A stretch of DNA of 64,000 nt from Silene conica (GCA_029255685.2 CM055319.2:23096247-23160246), one strand, 5' to 3'; positions 47,135 to 59,214 are shown, counted from the first letter of the stretch. Made by a program: numbers and translations. Notes: a model not told the origin generated them from the sequence alone.

Positions 47135-47624
47135 TGTAAGTTATTTATTCTTAATTAGTATGTTTAATATTACTGAACAACATACAAGTGATTAAATAAA
47201 GCGGAAGCGATAAATAGGATCGAAAATAAAACCTCCAGCCATTGCTAATCGGATTCCTGAACAGCTTTATCAACCCCAAAGTATTAATCTGAATTTCTGA
47301 AGAACACTGTAGTCGTATGATTTCGGTTCTAAACCCTCACTGCTCACTTATTTAGATGGTGTAGTTTTCTTAAAGGAGAGTAGATTTAGTGACCTAATTA
47401 ATCAGAATATGTATTCTCTTATATACTGCTCTTTCCATCAAAGAGCAGTGTTTGAACACAACACAAATAAGGTAGTGGTTTCCTAGATGGGAGAGAATTC
47501 AAGAGCAGATTAGAGTCCATAGTTTGACTGCCTCATTAATGGGACATATAATTAGGATTTGTTATAAGACTATTAATATTATTAATAATAATATCTAGTC
47601 AATTAATTATAAAAAAATCCAACA
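47135..47624 (-). repeat. 5' LTR of the nested-host Copia element
   Basis: 490 bp, partner of 32382-32871 and about 99 percent identical by eye. The - strand promoter of the element should lie here. Confidence 0.95.
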
Positions 47625-48465
47625 CATTCAAGAGGATAATCAAGTTTATTTTTGAGAGAAAGTGAGGAAAATTATAATCTTTCTTTAGTTTTATTTCGAT
47701 CTTTCCACAATTCTTAGATTCATCTAAGATTATGGAAGGCTACTTTTTTTAATCTTGGTGTAATTTGGTAGACACTACCCCTTTAAACATTGTTAGAATC
47801 TCTTAATCTTTGTGAGTGGAAATGGGGCATGTTAATGTTAACTTCTTTTGTTTGGTATTAGACATAATGCTCTTTTATGCAAATTTCTCTATGGTTTAAT
47901 GACATGGATGAGCGTAATAGTAGGATTAACTACTCCGGTTAAGGAACAAATAATCGTCTTCTTATAGAAGTCGTTGAGTAATTTGTTTGAGAAGAAAAGA
48001 GACAATTATATGTTTAGGGGGTAATTGTTGCACCAAATTACATCAAGTTCCTCTTTTTATTGAATTTTTTGCACACTACTTTTTTGAGGAATTGCTTCTT
48101 AGAAAGTTGAATATCATTACTTTTTTTCATGTTGTTTTCCAACCCAAGTTTCTTCTTTTACGTTTTACACATGTTAGTCATTGTCAATAACCATTGTTTG
48201 TGATTACTTTAATAAGCGAGGTTTATATTGTGGTTAGTTCCCTAATTAGTAATTAGAACCTCAATTAGCGCTCAATAGTTTGGAAGTCGGGTTTTAACTC
48301 AATAGTCTTCTCTTGGGTTCAACCATTTACTTCCGCTTTACTATTGTCTTGTTTAAAGTTAGTATAGTTAAGTTAATGTTATAAATTGTTTGTTTGATAG
48401 CTTAATTAGATTATTTAACGACGTCTAGTTATATTCTTATCAAATTTTGGCGTCGTTGCTGGGGA
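47625..48465 (+). mobile_element. Ty3/gypsy 5' LTR fragment and primer-binding site (+ strand)
   Basis: At 48448-48465 TGGCGTCGTTGCTGGGGA closely resembles the TGGCGCCGTTGCCGGGGA primer-binding site used by plant Tat/Athila elements. The sequence before it ends ATTCTTATCA at 48442, a fitting LTR 3' end. The LTR start could not be located; it may lie left of 47625 or beyond the Copia insertion at 32.4 kb. Only about 20 bases of interior remain before an oppositely oriented LTR begins. Confidence 0.5.
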
Positions 48466-49443
48466 AGGCAACGTAGCTAGAACTTGTGATAGGATGTCGC
48501 AACCTATTCAAAAATATCCTAATGGTATAACAAATGAATATAGTATATATGGGTCGAATTCCGCAGAGAGCTCGGTGGTTGTCAAATAGTTGTTATGGGT
48601 TGAATTTTATCTAGGTAGAGATGATCGATTATTGATTGAATTTTTGGTTTATAAACTAAATGTGAGAACAATAATAATTAAAAGATTGTCTAGGAAAATG
48701 GGGTCACACATGCAAATTATATAAATGAAATATGTTAAACTCGGGTTAGATAGTGTTAACTAAATTGTTTAGGTTATTAGATACCCGTTTTTCAACTTTA
48801 GCATCCCAACCATAGAACGGTTCCTAACGATGTTCTGATATGGCTAGGTCGTCTACAGAAACATACTTAGTCTAATTCATTTTCGTGCCTTCCGACTTAT
48901 AAAAACGAAGTAACAAACTCAATCTAAGATTATGGCCATTAACTAAAGATTAATAATTAAAGTGTAAGTATGATTTAGAAACTATTTGTGATATTTATCA
49001 TGTTACAAATATTTTCTATGCATGGTTTCCTTCATTGCCTTGACAAAATTAAACTGCTATAACATAATGGAAATGTAAATTAAACTAAAGCTAATTGAAA
49101 TGATAAATAACATAATGAAAATATAAGTAAAAATACCTTGAAATGGAAATGGAAAATGAAATGGAAGAACAGTGCAAATGTAAATAACTTGGAAATAAGT
49201 TGGAATTATAATCTTGAAATGTAATTGCTAAAGGACATAAAAATCAACTAATATAAACTAAACTAAACTAAACTACTCTAACTACTAAAATATATAGAGA
49301 ATTTTCTGTAAAATAACTGTATGAAGATGTGTGAAGTGATCGAGCTATGCCTTATTTTTATAGTGAAGTGAGGAGATAACGTATGCGCGTAATAAAGGGG
49401 CTAACCCCGATCGGGGACGTAGATTTCTACATCAATTCTCTTA

Positions 49444-51833
49444 GAGCATGTTTGGCCCTGTTTTTAAAATATAATTTCTGTTTTTCAAAAGTGATTTTCA
49501 AAAGTGTTTTTTCTAAAAATTAGGGTATGTTTGGTTAAGCTCATAATAAGTGTTTTAGATAATTTCTAGTGTTTGGCTTAATTTACTTATTTTAGTTTTT
49601 TTTTTTCATTATTTTCCATCAAAGTATAATATAGAATCAATCATAAATAAATGAAATAGGTACGATTATACTATTGATAGGCTTATCGTGTACCTAACAA
49701 AGATACCCTAGGCTTAACTAACAAATAAATGTAGATAAGGAAGTAGGGGTCGATCTCAGGGAAACGGTAGATGCAATATGACAAGCTATGGTTAGAATTC
49801 TATCAAGGTCGGTTCGATTGATTGTTTGGTTTGATGATTAAAACGATAACAAATTGAGATGTAAAACAATGATAATAAAAGATCTAGGGAAATAGGTTCA
49901 CAAATAAATGTAAATTAGCAATAATTGATGTCGAATTGGGGAAACATATGATCAAAAGTTGTCTAGACTCATTAGCAATTATCTCTCGATTTTATTACTA
50001 GTCTTAGAACGATTACTAGCGGGCTCTCGCACTTACTAGGTCGCGCTACAAAACATGCTTAGGCAAATTTCATTCCCGACTTTCGATCTTAGGAAAAGAA
50101 TTAACAAGATAACCAATAATTGTGATCAAGAATCAAAGGTTAACAATACATAACAAGCATGTTATAGAAACAACAAATTGATAATAATAAATCCCAATTC
50201 AACAATTATCAATTACTAATCTAACATGGCTTCCCAAACCCTAGATTATAAGACTACTCACTCATAATAATATATAAACTAACAAAGATTGATTTGATTA
50301 ACATAAACATGATAACAATATATAAATTGGAATTAAAATGATAATATAAAAGAAAGAATAGAAATTACCAACTTAAGGAAATAAGAACAAGAACTTGATT
50401 ATTAAGAGCAAAGTAATTTTCAAATAAAACCCGGAATTAAAGCATAAATGTTGATGATTGATAAACTAAGAACATAAAGGAAACTAGGTTTTTGTAGATT
50501 TAGGGAAATGTATGAAAAAGCATGAATAAAATGCTCTCTAGTGATGAGTTTTTATACATAAACTTGCTAGGAAAGTGAAGAGTTGCTCAGTTGCACAATC
50601 CCCGAAGATCCGGGGATCAAACAATCCTAGGGGGCGCAGCATTTGAGTCCAAGAATTGCTCAGGTATCAAACCCCAAGATTCTGGGGTTTGAACAACTCC
50701 CGGGGGCGCAACATTTAAGGCATATGGCTATCTCGCATCAACCCCGAGATTCTGGGGTTCGAACAGCAATTAGGGGACCTTGCAATCTCTTCTTTTCTTT
50801 ACTAGTTCTCACTTTCCTGGCTCAAGTACCAACCAAATTTCATTTCTTCTTCCTCGGGAATGAGTGAATCTTCCCAAAATGCCCTTACATGGCCAAAACT
50901 CGCTCCAAGTACCCTCGTGGTGCTCGGTGAATGCCAAAATGATAGAAAAAGGTCGCAACTTGCTCCGTTTCCTACAAAATGCAACAAAACATGCAAAACA
51001 CCTACAACACGAAATTAGCTCATAAAATCACCTCGTAAAGTGCAAATTATCATGTAAAGACGAGCCAAAAGAGGGGTGAAAATCATATAAAAATAAGACA
51101 CATCAACTATATTGTAAATTGTATTTTAAGACCGTTGTATAGTCCGATTACTTTAAAAGTCATGATTTTATGTTAAAAATGACAATATTGTATTTCTTAT
51201 AAAGTGACTAATTTTTATTAGTAGTCACTTTTTTTTTTAAAAAAAATATAATTATTATTTATCGTAAAATGCTCAATTTGTGTCTCTCGCAATCTCGCTC
51301 CATACAATGGTGACGCACAATAATAATTACCGTAATTAGTACAGTCTAATTTATTGTGAATCTTGTGTACGCATAAACAATGTGACTTTTTTTTATGTTT
51401 TTTTAATCTTCTCATGATATTTGTGATATTTTTTAATTAGTATCCATTCTTATAATACTAGACTATAAATATGTATTTTATTGTATGTGTTATGTTACAA
51501 ATTAACACAAAAGATCATATATTTTGTTTATTAACAAAAATCGACAAAAGTAGAAAAAACAATTTACGGTAACGAATGTCATGCTTTTAAATAATATTTT
51601 ACCTGAAAAAATGTAGCAGAGTTTATAAGAGAATCATAGAAAAAGGAAGTTATATTTGTCTGTTTTGGAAGAAATGGAAACAGAAACAACAAATTGTTGT
51701 TTCTGTTTTTTGGGGTGAAAATGTGGTTTTGAGGTTTAGAAAAACAGTTTTTATTTTTCAGAAACCAAGTGTTTGGCACAACTTCTAATTCTGAGAAAAA
51801 AAAACATTTTTTAAAACTTGGCCAAACACATAC
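49444..51833. mobile_element. Tourist-like element containing a solo LTR
   Basis: Ends GAGCATGTTTGGCCCTG (left) and GTATGTGTTTGGCCAAG (inverted right) are similar, and TTA stands on both sides (49441-49443 and 51834-51836). Each arm repeats TTTGGTTAAGC / AGTGTTTGGC-like words. Without the solo LTR the element is about 950 bp. No transposase is seen in it. Confidence 0.5.
49675..51105 (-). mobile_element. Solo LTR of a Ty3/gypsy Tat/Athila-type element, 1431 bp
   Basis: On the - strand it runs TGATGTGTCTTATTTTTATA ... CGATAAGCCTATCA. The 5-bp duplication ACTAT stands directly on both sides (49670-49674 and 51106-51110), so a full element once inserted here and its interior was lost by LTR-LTR recombination. 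Two short blocks containing CCCCGGGAGTTGTT / CCCCCTAGGATTGTT are tandem variants within it (about 50600-50765). Confidence 0.85.
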
Positions 51834-52257
51834 TTAATTGCTCACAGAATTCAATGTTTGTGGTTTAATGCATCTTTAATCACCCGATAATGTTTCTTAA
51901 TCTTACCATCCAAAGCTCTTTAGCATCCAAAGTTTCCACCTAATTTGGACTTGAATTCTTGGGCTTGACTTTGCATTAACTTCAATTTGCATTTTTATTT
52001 CAATCCAAGATTAATCCATGCAAAATCTCAACATCCAACACTTAGTCCATTCTTGCTCTTGACTTAGCTTTTGTACTCTAGCTTGCATATTTGGTAGATT
52101 TTAGCTCATAAAAGTTGAAGTACCTACAAAACATGTTAGAATATCCAAAGCAGTTAGAAATACAAATATTAGCTATAAAACACTTAAGATAAGTGCTAAA
52201 GACATGTAAAATGAGGCTAATATAAAGGGTTAGAATGTATAAATAATGCACATATCA

Positions 52258-52790
52258 AACTCCTCCAAACTAAGTCCTTGCTTATCTTCAAGCAAGCTCA
52301 TCCCAAAATTCCAAATAGCTAACAACCAAATGATTCAAATCCCTAATCAACATGGACATAGGGACAAACAACATCATGGTTGAGATTTACACGACGGCGT
52401 AACATGAATGACTTCAAGTAAACATTTCGGCTCTTGCATGATCTTTTGACTTTCGAACTCTCACGATCCACTCATAACTCAATTTTGTCTAAAGGACATT
52501 TTTGTGAATAAATATTCAACTATTTTCGACTCATGAGAGTGTGCCAACAATCTAATATGGCAACACAATCAAATCCAAGTAAAAACAATTAAATGCAAGC
52601 AAAAGATGAAACCGAAGAGCTAGAAGAAGGCTTTATTGTGAAATTGGATATAAGGGGGAATAAATGATTATGGAAATGTGGAGCTAAGGTCAACCAAGCA
52701 ACAAAATCATGTAAATGAAGCTCAATCTAATCCCGAATAACCCAATTAGAAATCAATTTGACAAATGACTTTTTTCATACTACTAAGGGT
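52258..52790 (-). mobile_element. Ty3/gypsy 3' internal remnant next to its LTR
   Basis: The - strand sequence leading into the LTR includes AGCTTGCTTGAAGATAAGC and CAAGGACTTAGTTTGGAGG, the usual non-coding 3' end of Tat/Athila-type elements. No coding part of the element remains, and the right boundary near 52790 is approximate. Confidence 0.55.
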
Positions 52791-53164
52791 CATATTTAGG
52801 ACATTGAAACTCTCATGATTATTTTTCATTGTTTAAGTTTTAGTTTTAGTTTTATTCCTACACATTTGAACAAAGTTACTGGCAATTTTAATATTTACTA
52901 AAAATGACTTTATTTGTTCTAGTAAGTTAGATTCTACACTACTGCTATCAAAACAAATTTGATAACTACTTACATTTTACCCAAAAAAATAATTAGATCA
53001 CAAAGACAATCTTAATTTTAATCTTAACCTTAATCTTAATTTTAATCTTAAGCTTAATGATTGACAAAGAGGGAGGAGTAAGAAAATATGGAAAAAGGAG
53101 AAGGTATGAGAGAAAGTGAAAAGTAGGAATAGAGTTGATCTCCCATGAAGTGGAATTCAATCCC
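52791..53164. other. Upstream region of the Nudix gene
   Basis: About 370 bases. A degenerate simple repeat of CTTAATTTTAAT / CTTAACCTTAAT occupies about 53007-53058. The stretch 53070-53160 is purine-rich (GAAAAAGGAGAAGG, GAGAGAAAGTG) and may be the 5' leader. No clear TATA box stands out. Confidence 0.5.
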
Positions 53165-56100
53165 ATGTTGTCATCATTCCTAAGAAAACTCCCGTATCAC
53201 CTACACAATCACAAACCAACATTCATTAAACCAACTCCATTAATACTACAACAACATCCTTCAATCCTCTCTCCTTTTCCAATGGATTCATCCCCTTTTT
53301 CTCACAGACTTGCATCCTTAGCCCAACAACTCAGGCTTTATAAACCACCTCCAGAAATCAATGATGATGATGATCAAGAAGACGAAGATGATACTCAAAA
53401 ACACACAGGTAAAGTAGTTGCTCAACTCGGTTTTGCAGAATCTTCAAACCCAATTCCTCACAATATGGAAAAACTGCAACTTCATAGTAAATGGATCAAA
53501 CCCAAAAGAGCTGCTGTTCTTATTTGTCTTTTTGAAGATGTTCATGGTCATTTTAGGGTTATTCTTACCAAAAGATCTTCTAAGCTTTCCACTCATTCTG
53601 GTTAGTCTTCACTTTCATCCTTGTTCATCATTTTCATTGCTTTAGTTCTTTATGTTTTCTGGTATTTTTGTTTTGTTTTGTTCTCGTATTAATGCTTCAT
53701 TCATTGCTTATTCTGATTGTTGAATTGGAGTTTATATTACCTGTTTCATCATTTTATAATTGTGGGTTGGTGGGGGTGGTAATGTCTCCCTGGAGTTGTT
53801 AGAGCTGTATTAGACAGAATTGAGATTGGTGATGAGCTGATTTTGCAAGAACAGTGTCTAAGGTTGTTTCCTTTTTCTTTTCTAATGGGGGTTGTGTACT
53901 CACTACTCATGTGAGTAGTGTTTGTGGTGATGACTTCTATCATTAACATGGAATATGGAAAATTAGATTCTTCAAGTAGGTGAGTTATGCTTTTGTGTAC
54001 CTTCTTTTGGCCTTGTTTCACCATTTCCAATAGTGCTAAAGAATCACTTCCTTGGGTTGTGGATTATGATGCATTCAAGTAAAACGACTCACTAAGGTGG
54101 CAATTTACGGGAGCCATTGAGGCACTCGGGTAATGATTTTGTTGTTGACTCACTAAAGTGGCAGTGCTTATACTTACTATGAAGTAGGAGTAGCAATCAT
54201 TAGATGCATTTTTCAACACAGTTTCCCTTATGGATCATCTGGAATCAGCGCCTCATTGTCGTTAACACAAGTCACAAGGGTAATGTTGCGTACACTTGAA
54301 CCCTTTGTCCCACCATTTGCGGGAGTTCTAGAGGTATTGGGTTAATATTAGTGTTGTTATATGTAGATTCAGTGTGATTTTCATGATTCTGTTGATTTAT
54401 TGATTACTGCAGACTGTGACTTTAATCTGTGGGGTTGGTTATAGGTTCTTTTGATCCTACTTTTTATTTTATACTCCCTCCATTCAACTTTTATAACCCC
54501 ACTTCTTCAATATATGTGAGGAGAAATTGGAGTGGGGTGATAAAAGTTGGATGGAGGGAGTATATTTTTGAAGAAAGCCGACTGTTTACAGTTTACTTAT
54601 CTTAGAAAAGAAAGTAGACTGTAAGGTTAGATGTGTTTGCTCCATAAGTCTGATTATTTGGTTTATGCAAGCTTTAATCTTTGTTTCTGCAGGGGAAGTA
54701 GCATTGCCTGGCGGCAAAGCAGAGGAAGGTGATAAGGATGACGCAGACACGGCTACAAGAGAAGCTAAGGAGGAGATTGGATTAGATCCATCTCTGGTGA
54801 ATGTTGTGACTACACTTGAACCATTTTTGTCCAAGGTATTTGTGAAATCATTATATAGCTTGGTAATGTGCAATTTTGATTCTTGTCGTTGAAAAACTTT
54901 GGAAAGCCCTCTACCCCTGAACCCATTTCAATAACCTGTGGATAAAAACTACAAATTAAGTAGCAGATTCATAGAGTGAGCATGTTGAGTGTATCTGCTT
55001 TCATATTGCATGTTTGTGTCATGTTGAGTCATGTCATTTACCATAAATCATTTTACCTAGAAGAGTAACTCTCGCATATTATGGGAGTGCCTCAAAAACA
55101 GAACCTAAAATATACATGAATTTTTATTTACTCCCTCCGTGCTCGTCATTTGTTTACCTATTTCATTTGAGGTATCTTATTCATTTGCTTACCTTTCTAT
55201 GTTAGGTAGGTTTTTATGGGTAATTTGGTGGTACATACTCCCTCCTACTCATTTATAATGTTTCATTGTACATTTCCGTCTATTCGTCAAAGTGTCCCAT
55301 TGTCCATTTTTAGTAAGTTTTTTTACCAATTTTTTTACCATTCTACCCTTATTAATTTTCATTTATTACTCACTCACCCACCCATTACCCTACTTACTTT
55401 ATACAAATCATAACACACTCTCTCCAATCTATATACCCCTACCCAACCAAAATATTAAACAACTAATATCTCATAAATTTTGTCCTTTCATCACAATGGG
55501 ACATTATAAATGGGTAGGAGGGAGTATTCATTATGATCCATTTGTCATCCATTAACAACCACCATAAATGGTCCCCTCTCATTTCTTTGGTCTTTGTGTC
55601 AAACCAAAGGTTAACAAATAACCGGGACGGAGGGAGTAATTATTTATATTTTGTCAACCTAATTTTCTTTTATTGTGATGAGTATTTTAAGTCAATGACT
55701 AGTTAACTTCATTATATTCAATTATTTTTGTAAAATACTGGGCTCTTCACATAAAACTATCTGTAAAAGGATATTTATTTTCGTATTCCGTAACAGGTTG
55801 TCCTTCATGCTATGAGAGTGCCCTATACAACAATTTGTGGTCTTTTAATTACCTTTGCCAATATCTTAATGTTCCTGAATACAGAGTATTTCTTTAGTCG
55901 ACATTTTGTGGAATTAAGGTAATTGTTTGAGATAAATGACCAAATTGTGAGGAAGTTTTATAGAGCTGACATGGAGATTTCATTTGATTTGTACATTAAT
56001 TGATGATTCGCTGCAAAGTTTCACCTCTGGCAGGAATAAGATGGGTCAATGTACATAGTCTTACCCTTGTCTTAAAAACACTGATAGGTGACTATGTTTT

Positions 56101-57454
56101 TTTATATAACGACTAACGAGGGAACCCACAACTGCTATCTTTTCACCATGTGCGTTGTGTAAACCCTGGAATACACGTGATAGGGTGCTGCAAAGCACGT
56201 ATACAAGTCAACCAGTAAACCACCCTTTTAATTTGCTAGGTGCTTTCCAATAGATAAGGTTACAATTGAATTTATAGTTGTGACTATTAAAAAAATGGTG
56301 GCCCTAACAGCCCTCCCCTTATGATGTGCTGGTGGTCTCATTGTCATGCTTGTTTCTCTACATAAAAACGAGCTCACCATCATGATTTCCCATGGTTGTT
56401 GCACTTGTTTGGGTCGGAGTTCGCTACGCCAATTCTCGAGATAGTTCTAGATTAAAAAAAATCAGAGAATAGTAGTCATTCTAGATTAAGAAAACAATTT
56501 ATGTCAGAAGCTGAAGTATTTGATCAGAAGATTACCCAGCAAACAAGTTGAGTAAGTTTGAATCCGTATCACTTGAGTTATATTGCATTCTAGCCAAATG
56601 ATGGGTCGGGTTGGATCACATGAGTTACGGCCTATTTCAGGTGTGCTGTTATCTCGTTATATAGGGTCAAGTGTCAGTTTGGGGAAAGAACATTTACAAT
56701 GGACCGGGTCAGGACAATGCGGGTTTCAAGTTATTTGGGTGGGCAATTTTACCAAATCACCAAATCTAACATCTTCGTCATGTGTACAGCATCTCTTAAG
56801 AGTGGTACCTGTTATCGCGATACTATCTGATAAGGAGGCATTCAAGCCTGTTCCAAACGCTGCAGAAGTAGAAGCAGTATTTGATGCACCCTTGGAGATG
56901 TTCCTCAAGGTTATTCACAACTACTGTCGCATTTATTTTGACCCATTTGACTTAAGATATATTTTCTTAAGATATACGGCAGTTTCCAACTTCGACGTTT
57001 AAAAATGATCATACGAAATTCGTTATTTTGATAAATTAAACATCATACATTATACATTCTCTTTATATATTTTGAGAGATTAATGATCAAAGGTGCTATC
57101 GGTTGACCACTATAGGCAAATGGTGGACAGTTAAATTTGGGATGTAGGTAGTAATGCAGTAGAGTTTTCCTTGAAACTGTTGCCTTTTTTTTCCGTTGAT
57201 AAAATTTATTTTGAATCTTGATTCAGGATGAAAATCGAAGAGCCGAAGAAAGAGAATGGGTTGGACACAAGTATATAGTTCATTATTTCGATTATGAAAC
57301 TGATGGCAAAAAGTTCTTAATATGGGGTTTAACAGCCGGGATCTTGATTCGAGCTGCAGCAGTTGTTTACCAAAAAGCTCCATCATTTCTGGAGCAAAAT
57401 CATAAATATTATAAGGTTCCTAAAAATGTTGATGATGACACGGAAATGCCTTAA
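53165..57454 (+). CDS. NUDT15: Nudix hydrolase, coenzyme A diphosphatase type, 4 exons, 308 aa
   Basis: Exons: 53165-53600, 54693-54835, 56790-56909, 57227-57454, all GT-AG and in frame. The core has the CoA-pyrophosphatase signature VILTKRSSKLSTHSG followed by LPGGK (about residues 131-154), then the Nudix box, ending REAKEEIGL (168-176), whose two glutamates bind the catalytic metal. Later exons hold LRVVPVIAIL and HKYIVHYFDYE, also typical. Known role: hydrolysis of CoA and acyl-CoAs to phosphopantetheines and 3',5'-ADP, in mitochondria, cytosol or peroxisomes. I chose the ATG at 53165 because MLSSFLRKLPYHLHNHKPTF looks like a mitochondrial presequence (basic, no acids). An in-frame ATG 30 bases upstream adds acidic residues, and one at 53282 (MDSSPFSHRLASLAQQL) would give a 269-residue cytosolic form. 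An acidic run (about 65-76) is unusual. NUDT15 versus NUDT22/11 is not settled. Confidence 0.9.
54474..54560. mobile_element. 87-bp Stowaway MITE in Nudix intron 1
   Basis: The left arm CTCCCTCCATTCAACTTTTA pairs with the inverted right end of the same sequence, and TA flanks both ends (54472-54473, 54561-54562). The arms nearly meet, so the element is almost a pure hairpin, at the small limit for the family. Confidence 0.85.
55131..55636. mobile_element. Stowaway MITE in Nudix intron 2, with another inside
   Basis: The ends CTCCCTCCGTGCTCGTCATT (left) and CTCCCTCCGTCCCGGTTATT (inverted right) match, and TA flanks both sides. The body is interrupted by the 287-bp element at 55238-55524, leaving about 217 bp of its own. 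Confidence 0.85.
55238..55524. mobile_element. Inner Stowaway MITE, nested
   Basis: The ends CTCCCTCCTACTCATTTATA (left) and CTCCCTCCTACCCATTTATA (inverted right) are almost identical, with TA on both sides (55236-55237, 55525-55526). The subterminal word ATGTTTCATTGT / ACAATGGGACAT also pairs. It is younger than the element it split. Confidence 0.88.
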
Positions 57455-59214
57455 AACTAAACCAACAGAGGATTAACTAGCTAAGCAATCTTTTCTAGGC
57501 TCAAGCTTGTAGATTTTACAATATTCTACAGAACTATGTTTATTGATTGAGAGTGAATGAGAATTCTAAATTGGGCATTTCATTGCATCTTTTATCAATG
57601 CTTGTAGAAAGTGCCACTATTGCTTTAATCCTATAGCCAAAACTAAGAGATGGGTCTCCTGTATGGAACTTCAAAGCTTTACGAGTAACGGAGTAAGCAT
57701 GTTTAGATTACCTCTATGGCTCGGCACTGAGGGTTCCTCCAGGTAAGTTCTCCTGTTTTCTTCACAATTGTTTAAGTTCATCATGTTGAAAGTTTCCTGG
57801 CTGGTTATTTTCAAGGCTTGAAAGCAGTTGGCCTTGGTGAATATTTTATACTTGCGGTCAAAACTTCAGTCCTTGGCCCCCTAGTATTTTCGCTCAAAGA
57901 TTTGCCACTGATTTGAAAATCTGTAATTCATCTTTGGATATCCCAGTGCATTTGTTCATTCATCCAGCAATGGCCGCAACATTGCATTTATAAGTTTCAA
58001 AAAGACGACTACTGCATTTGGCAAGATTAGGGCACCGATAATTAATTTGGTAAGAAAGCCCTGATTTGATAGTGTTATGAAGCCGGTGGTGCTAACGTGT
58101 GGGTGACTATTGCGGTGGTGTTTTAGTTGCTGGTATGTAGCAGCTATGTTATGTAGATGAAGTTGCAGCAGATTTTGGTAGGGAAGGAGATATTATTTGT
58201 GAAGGTAGGGGGCAGTGAGCATAAAAGTGTGATAATAGCGGGATTGCATAGGACATCAGTCACATTGGTGTAGAGGATTGATTAGTCATCGAGTGTGATA
58301 CTGTGATGTATGTCTGACCTGAAACGGTCTTAGATTTGATTGTTTTAAGATAGTCGACATTCCTAAATCGAATAATGGTTTAAGATCATTATTCATACCT
58401 AGTATATTATTACAAATTCTCATTTAAAACGGAACGGGACAAAGAATAACCCATCTGCATAATCTAGAGTTCTCTTGTTCCCGACTAAAAATAAAAGTCT
58501 AGGACTTATACTTGTTTAAAACCGTTTGATATAAAAATTTGTATACATTTATTCATATATAGCTAACCAGGGAGAGATTTTAGCCTGATGTGTAAACTGT
58601 TTTAACTAAGAAAGAATGGATAATGTGATAGATTAGTTGGATAATAACAAAGTAAAAAGTGGGTAAAGTTTCATGTTCACCAAGCCTAATGGGGCGGGCA
58701 TGTGTAGTTCCAAATTGTTAAGATATAGAAAGAGAATAACATAATGAATTATATTATTGATTGATCGTTTTACATTGATATGTGAGATGTATTTATAATA
58801 GATCGTCAAACTCTAAAATGATAAACCCTAATAATAGATGAGCCTTGTACATGCCCAATATTCTAATACAAATACTCTAGTCCACGAATCACGATGAAGT
58901 CAGGGTAAGTATTGACCCTGAGTAGAGGCTTTGTTTGGTCAATGGCGCAAACCCTATTAGACTCTTATACTCACTCACTCTCGTGTCTCGTCCCACCTCA
59001 ATGGCATTCTACTTGCAGTTATTGTTTACTTGGACAAGAAAAGTAGCGGATTCCTAAGCGGTTTCTTTTGTATAATTCCACGGGTAGCCAATACAAATAA
59101 TTCAAGCCGAGTAGGAATGTAGGATCACAATTTCACAAACACGACCAACAAGGTCAGTCACTCCACCCCTAAGGTGGATTTCTAAGATTTCAAACTCGAA
59201 TATTTCAATCTTAA
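57455..59214. other. Intergenic region after the Nudix gene
   Basis: About 1.76 kb. The first few hundred bases are probably Nudix 3' UTR. I see no other gene; small frames have no domain. A region near 58310-58520 contains opposed CGGTCTTAGATTTGATTG / CAAACGGTTTTAAAC-like words, perhaps an old MITE. Confidence 0.5.

Larger units (their letters stand above)
32382..47624 (-). mobile_element. Copia LTR retrotransposon, young, split by a nested LTR element
   Basis: This is a Ty1/Copia element on the - strand with both LTRs, flanked by the 5-bp duplication CATTC (32377-32381 and 47625-47629). Its 5' LTR is at the right. A primer-binding site complementary to initiator tRNA-Met (TGGTATCAGAGC on the - strand, 47121-47132) sits two bases inside it. 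Parts: gag at about 45.3-46.0 kb; a CCHC zinc knuckle near 36.4 kb; protease with WWIDSG near 36.3 kb; integrase core (HTDICCPD, YTMPGSPDQNGVAERRNRTL) at 35-36 kb; reverse transcriptase with YVDDILL near 34.1 kb; RNase H at 33.2-33.9 kb. Without the 8.8 kb insert it is about 6.4 kb. The LTRs differ at about four of 490 sites, so insertion was recent (well under a million years at usual plant rates). The body is nearly whole, with about one break besides the nested insertion. Confidence 0.95.
48487..52257 (-). mobile_element. Ty3/gypsy (Tat/Athila-type) LTR, - strand, carrying nested insertions
   Basis: On the - strand it starts TGATATGTGCATTATTTATAC and ends GTTGCGACATCCTATCA. Its closing region (CGGAATTCGACCCATATATACT) aligns with that of the solo LTR at 49675-51105 (CTGAGATCGACCCCTACTTC), so the two are related. 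Removing the inserted 49444-51833 element and one target repeat leaves about 1.38 kb, close to the 1.43 kb solo LTR. Just outside its right end lies the polypurine tract CTTAGTTTGGAGGAGTT. Confidence 0.7.
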
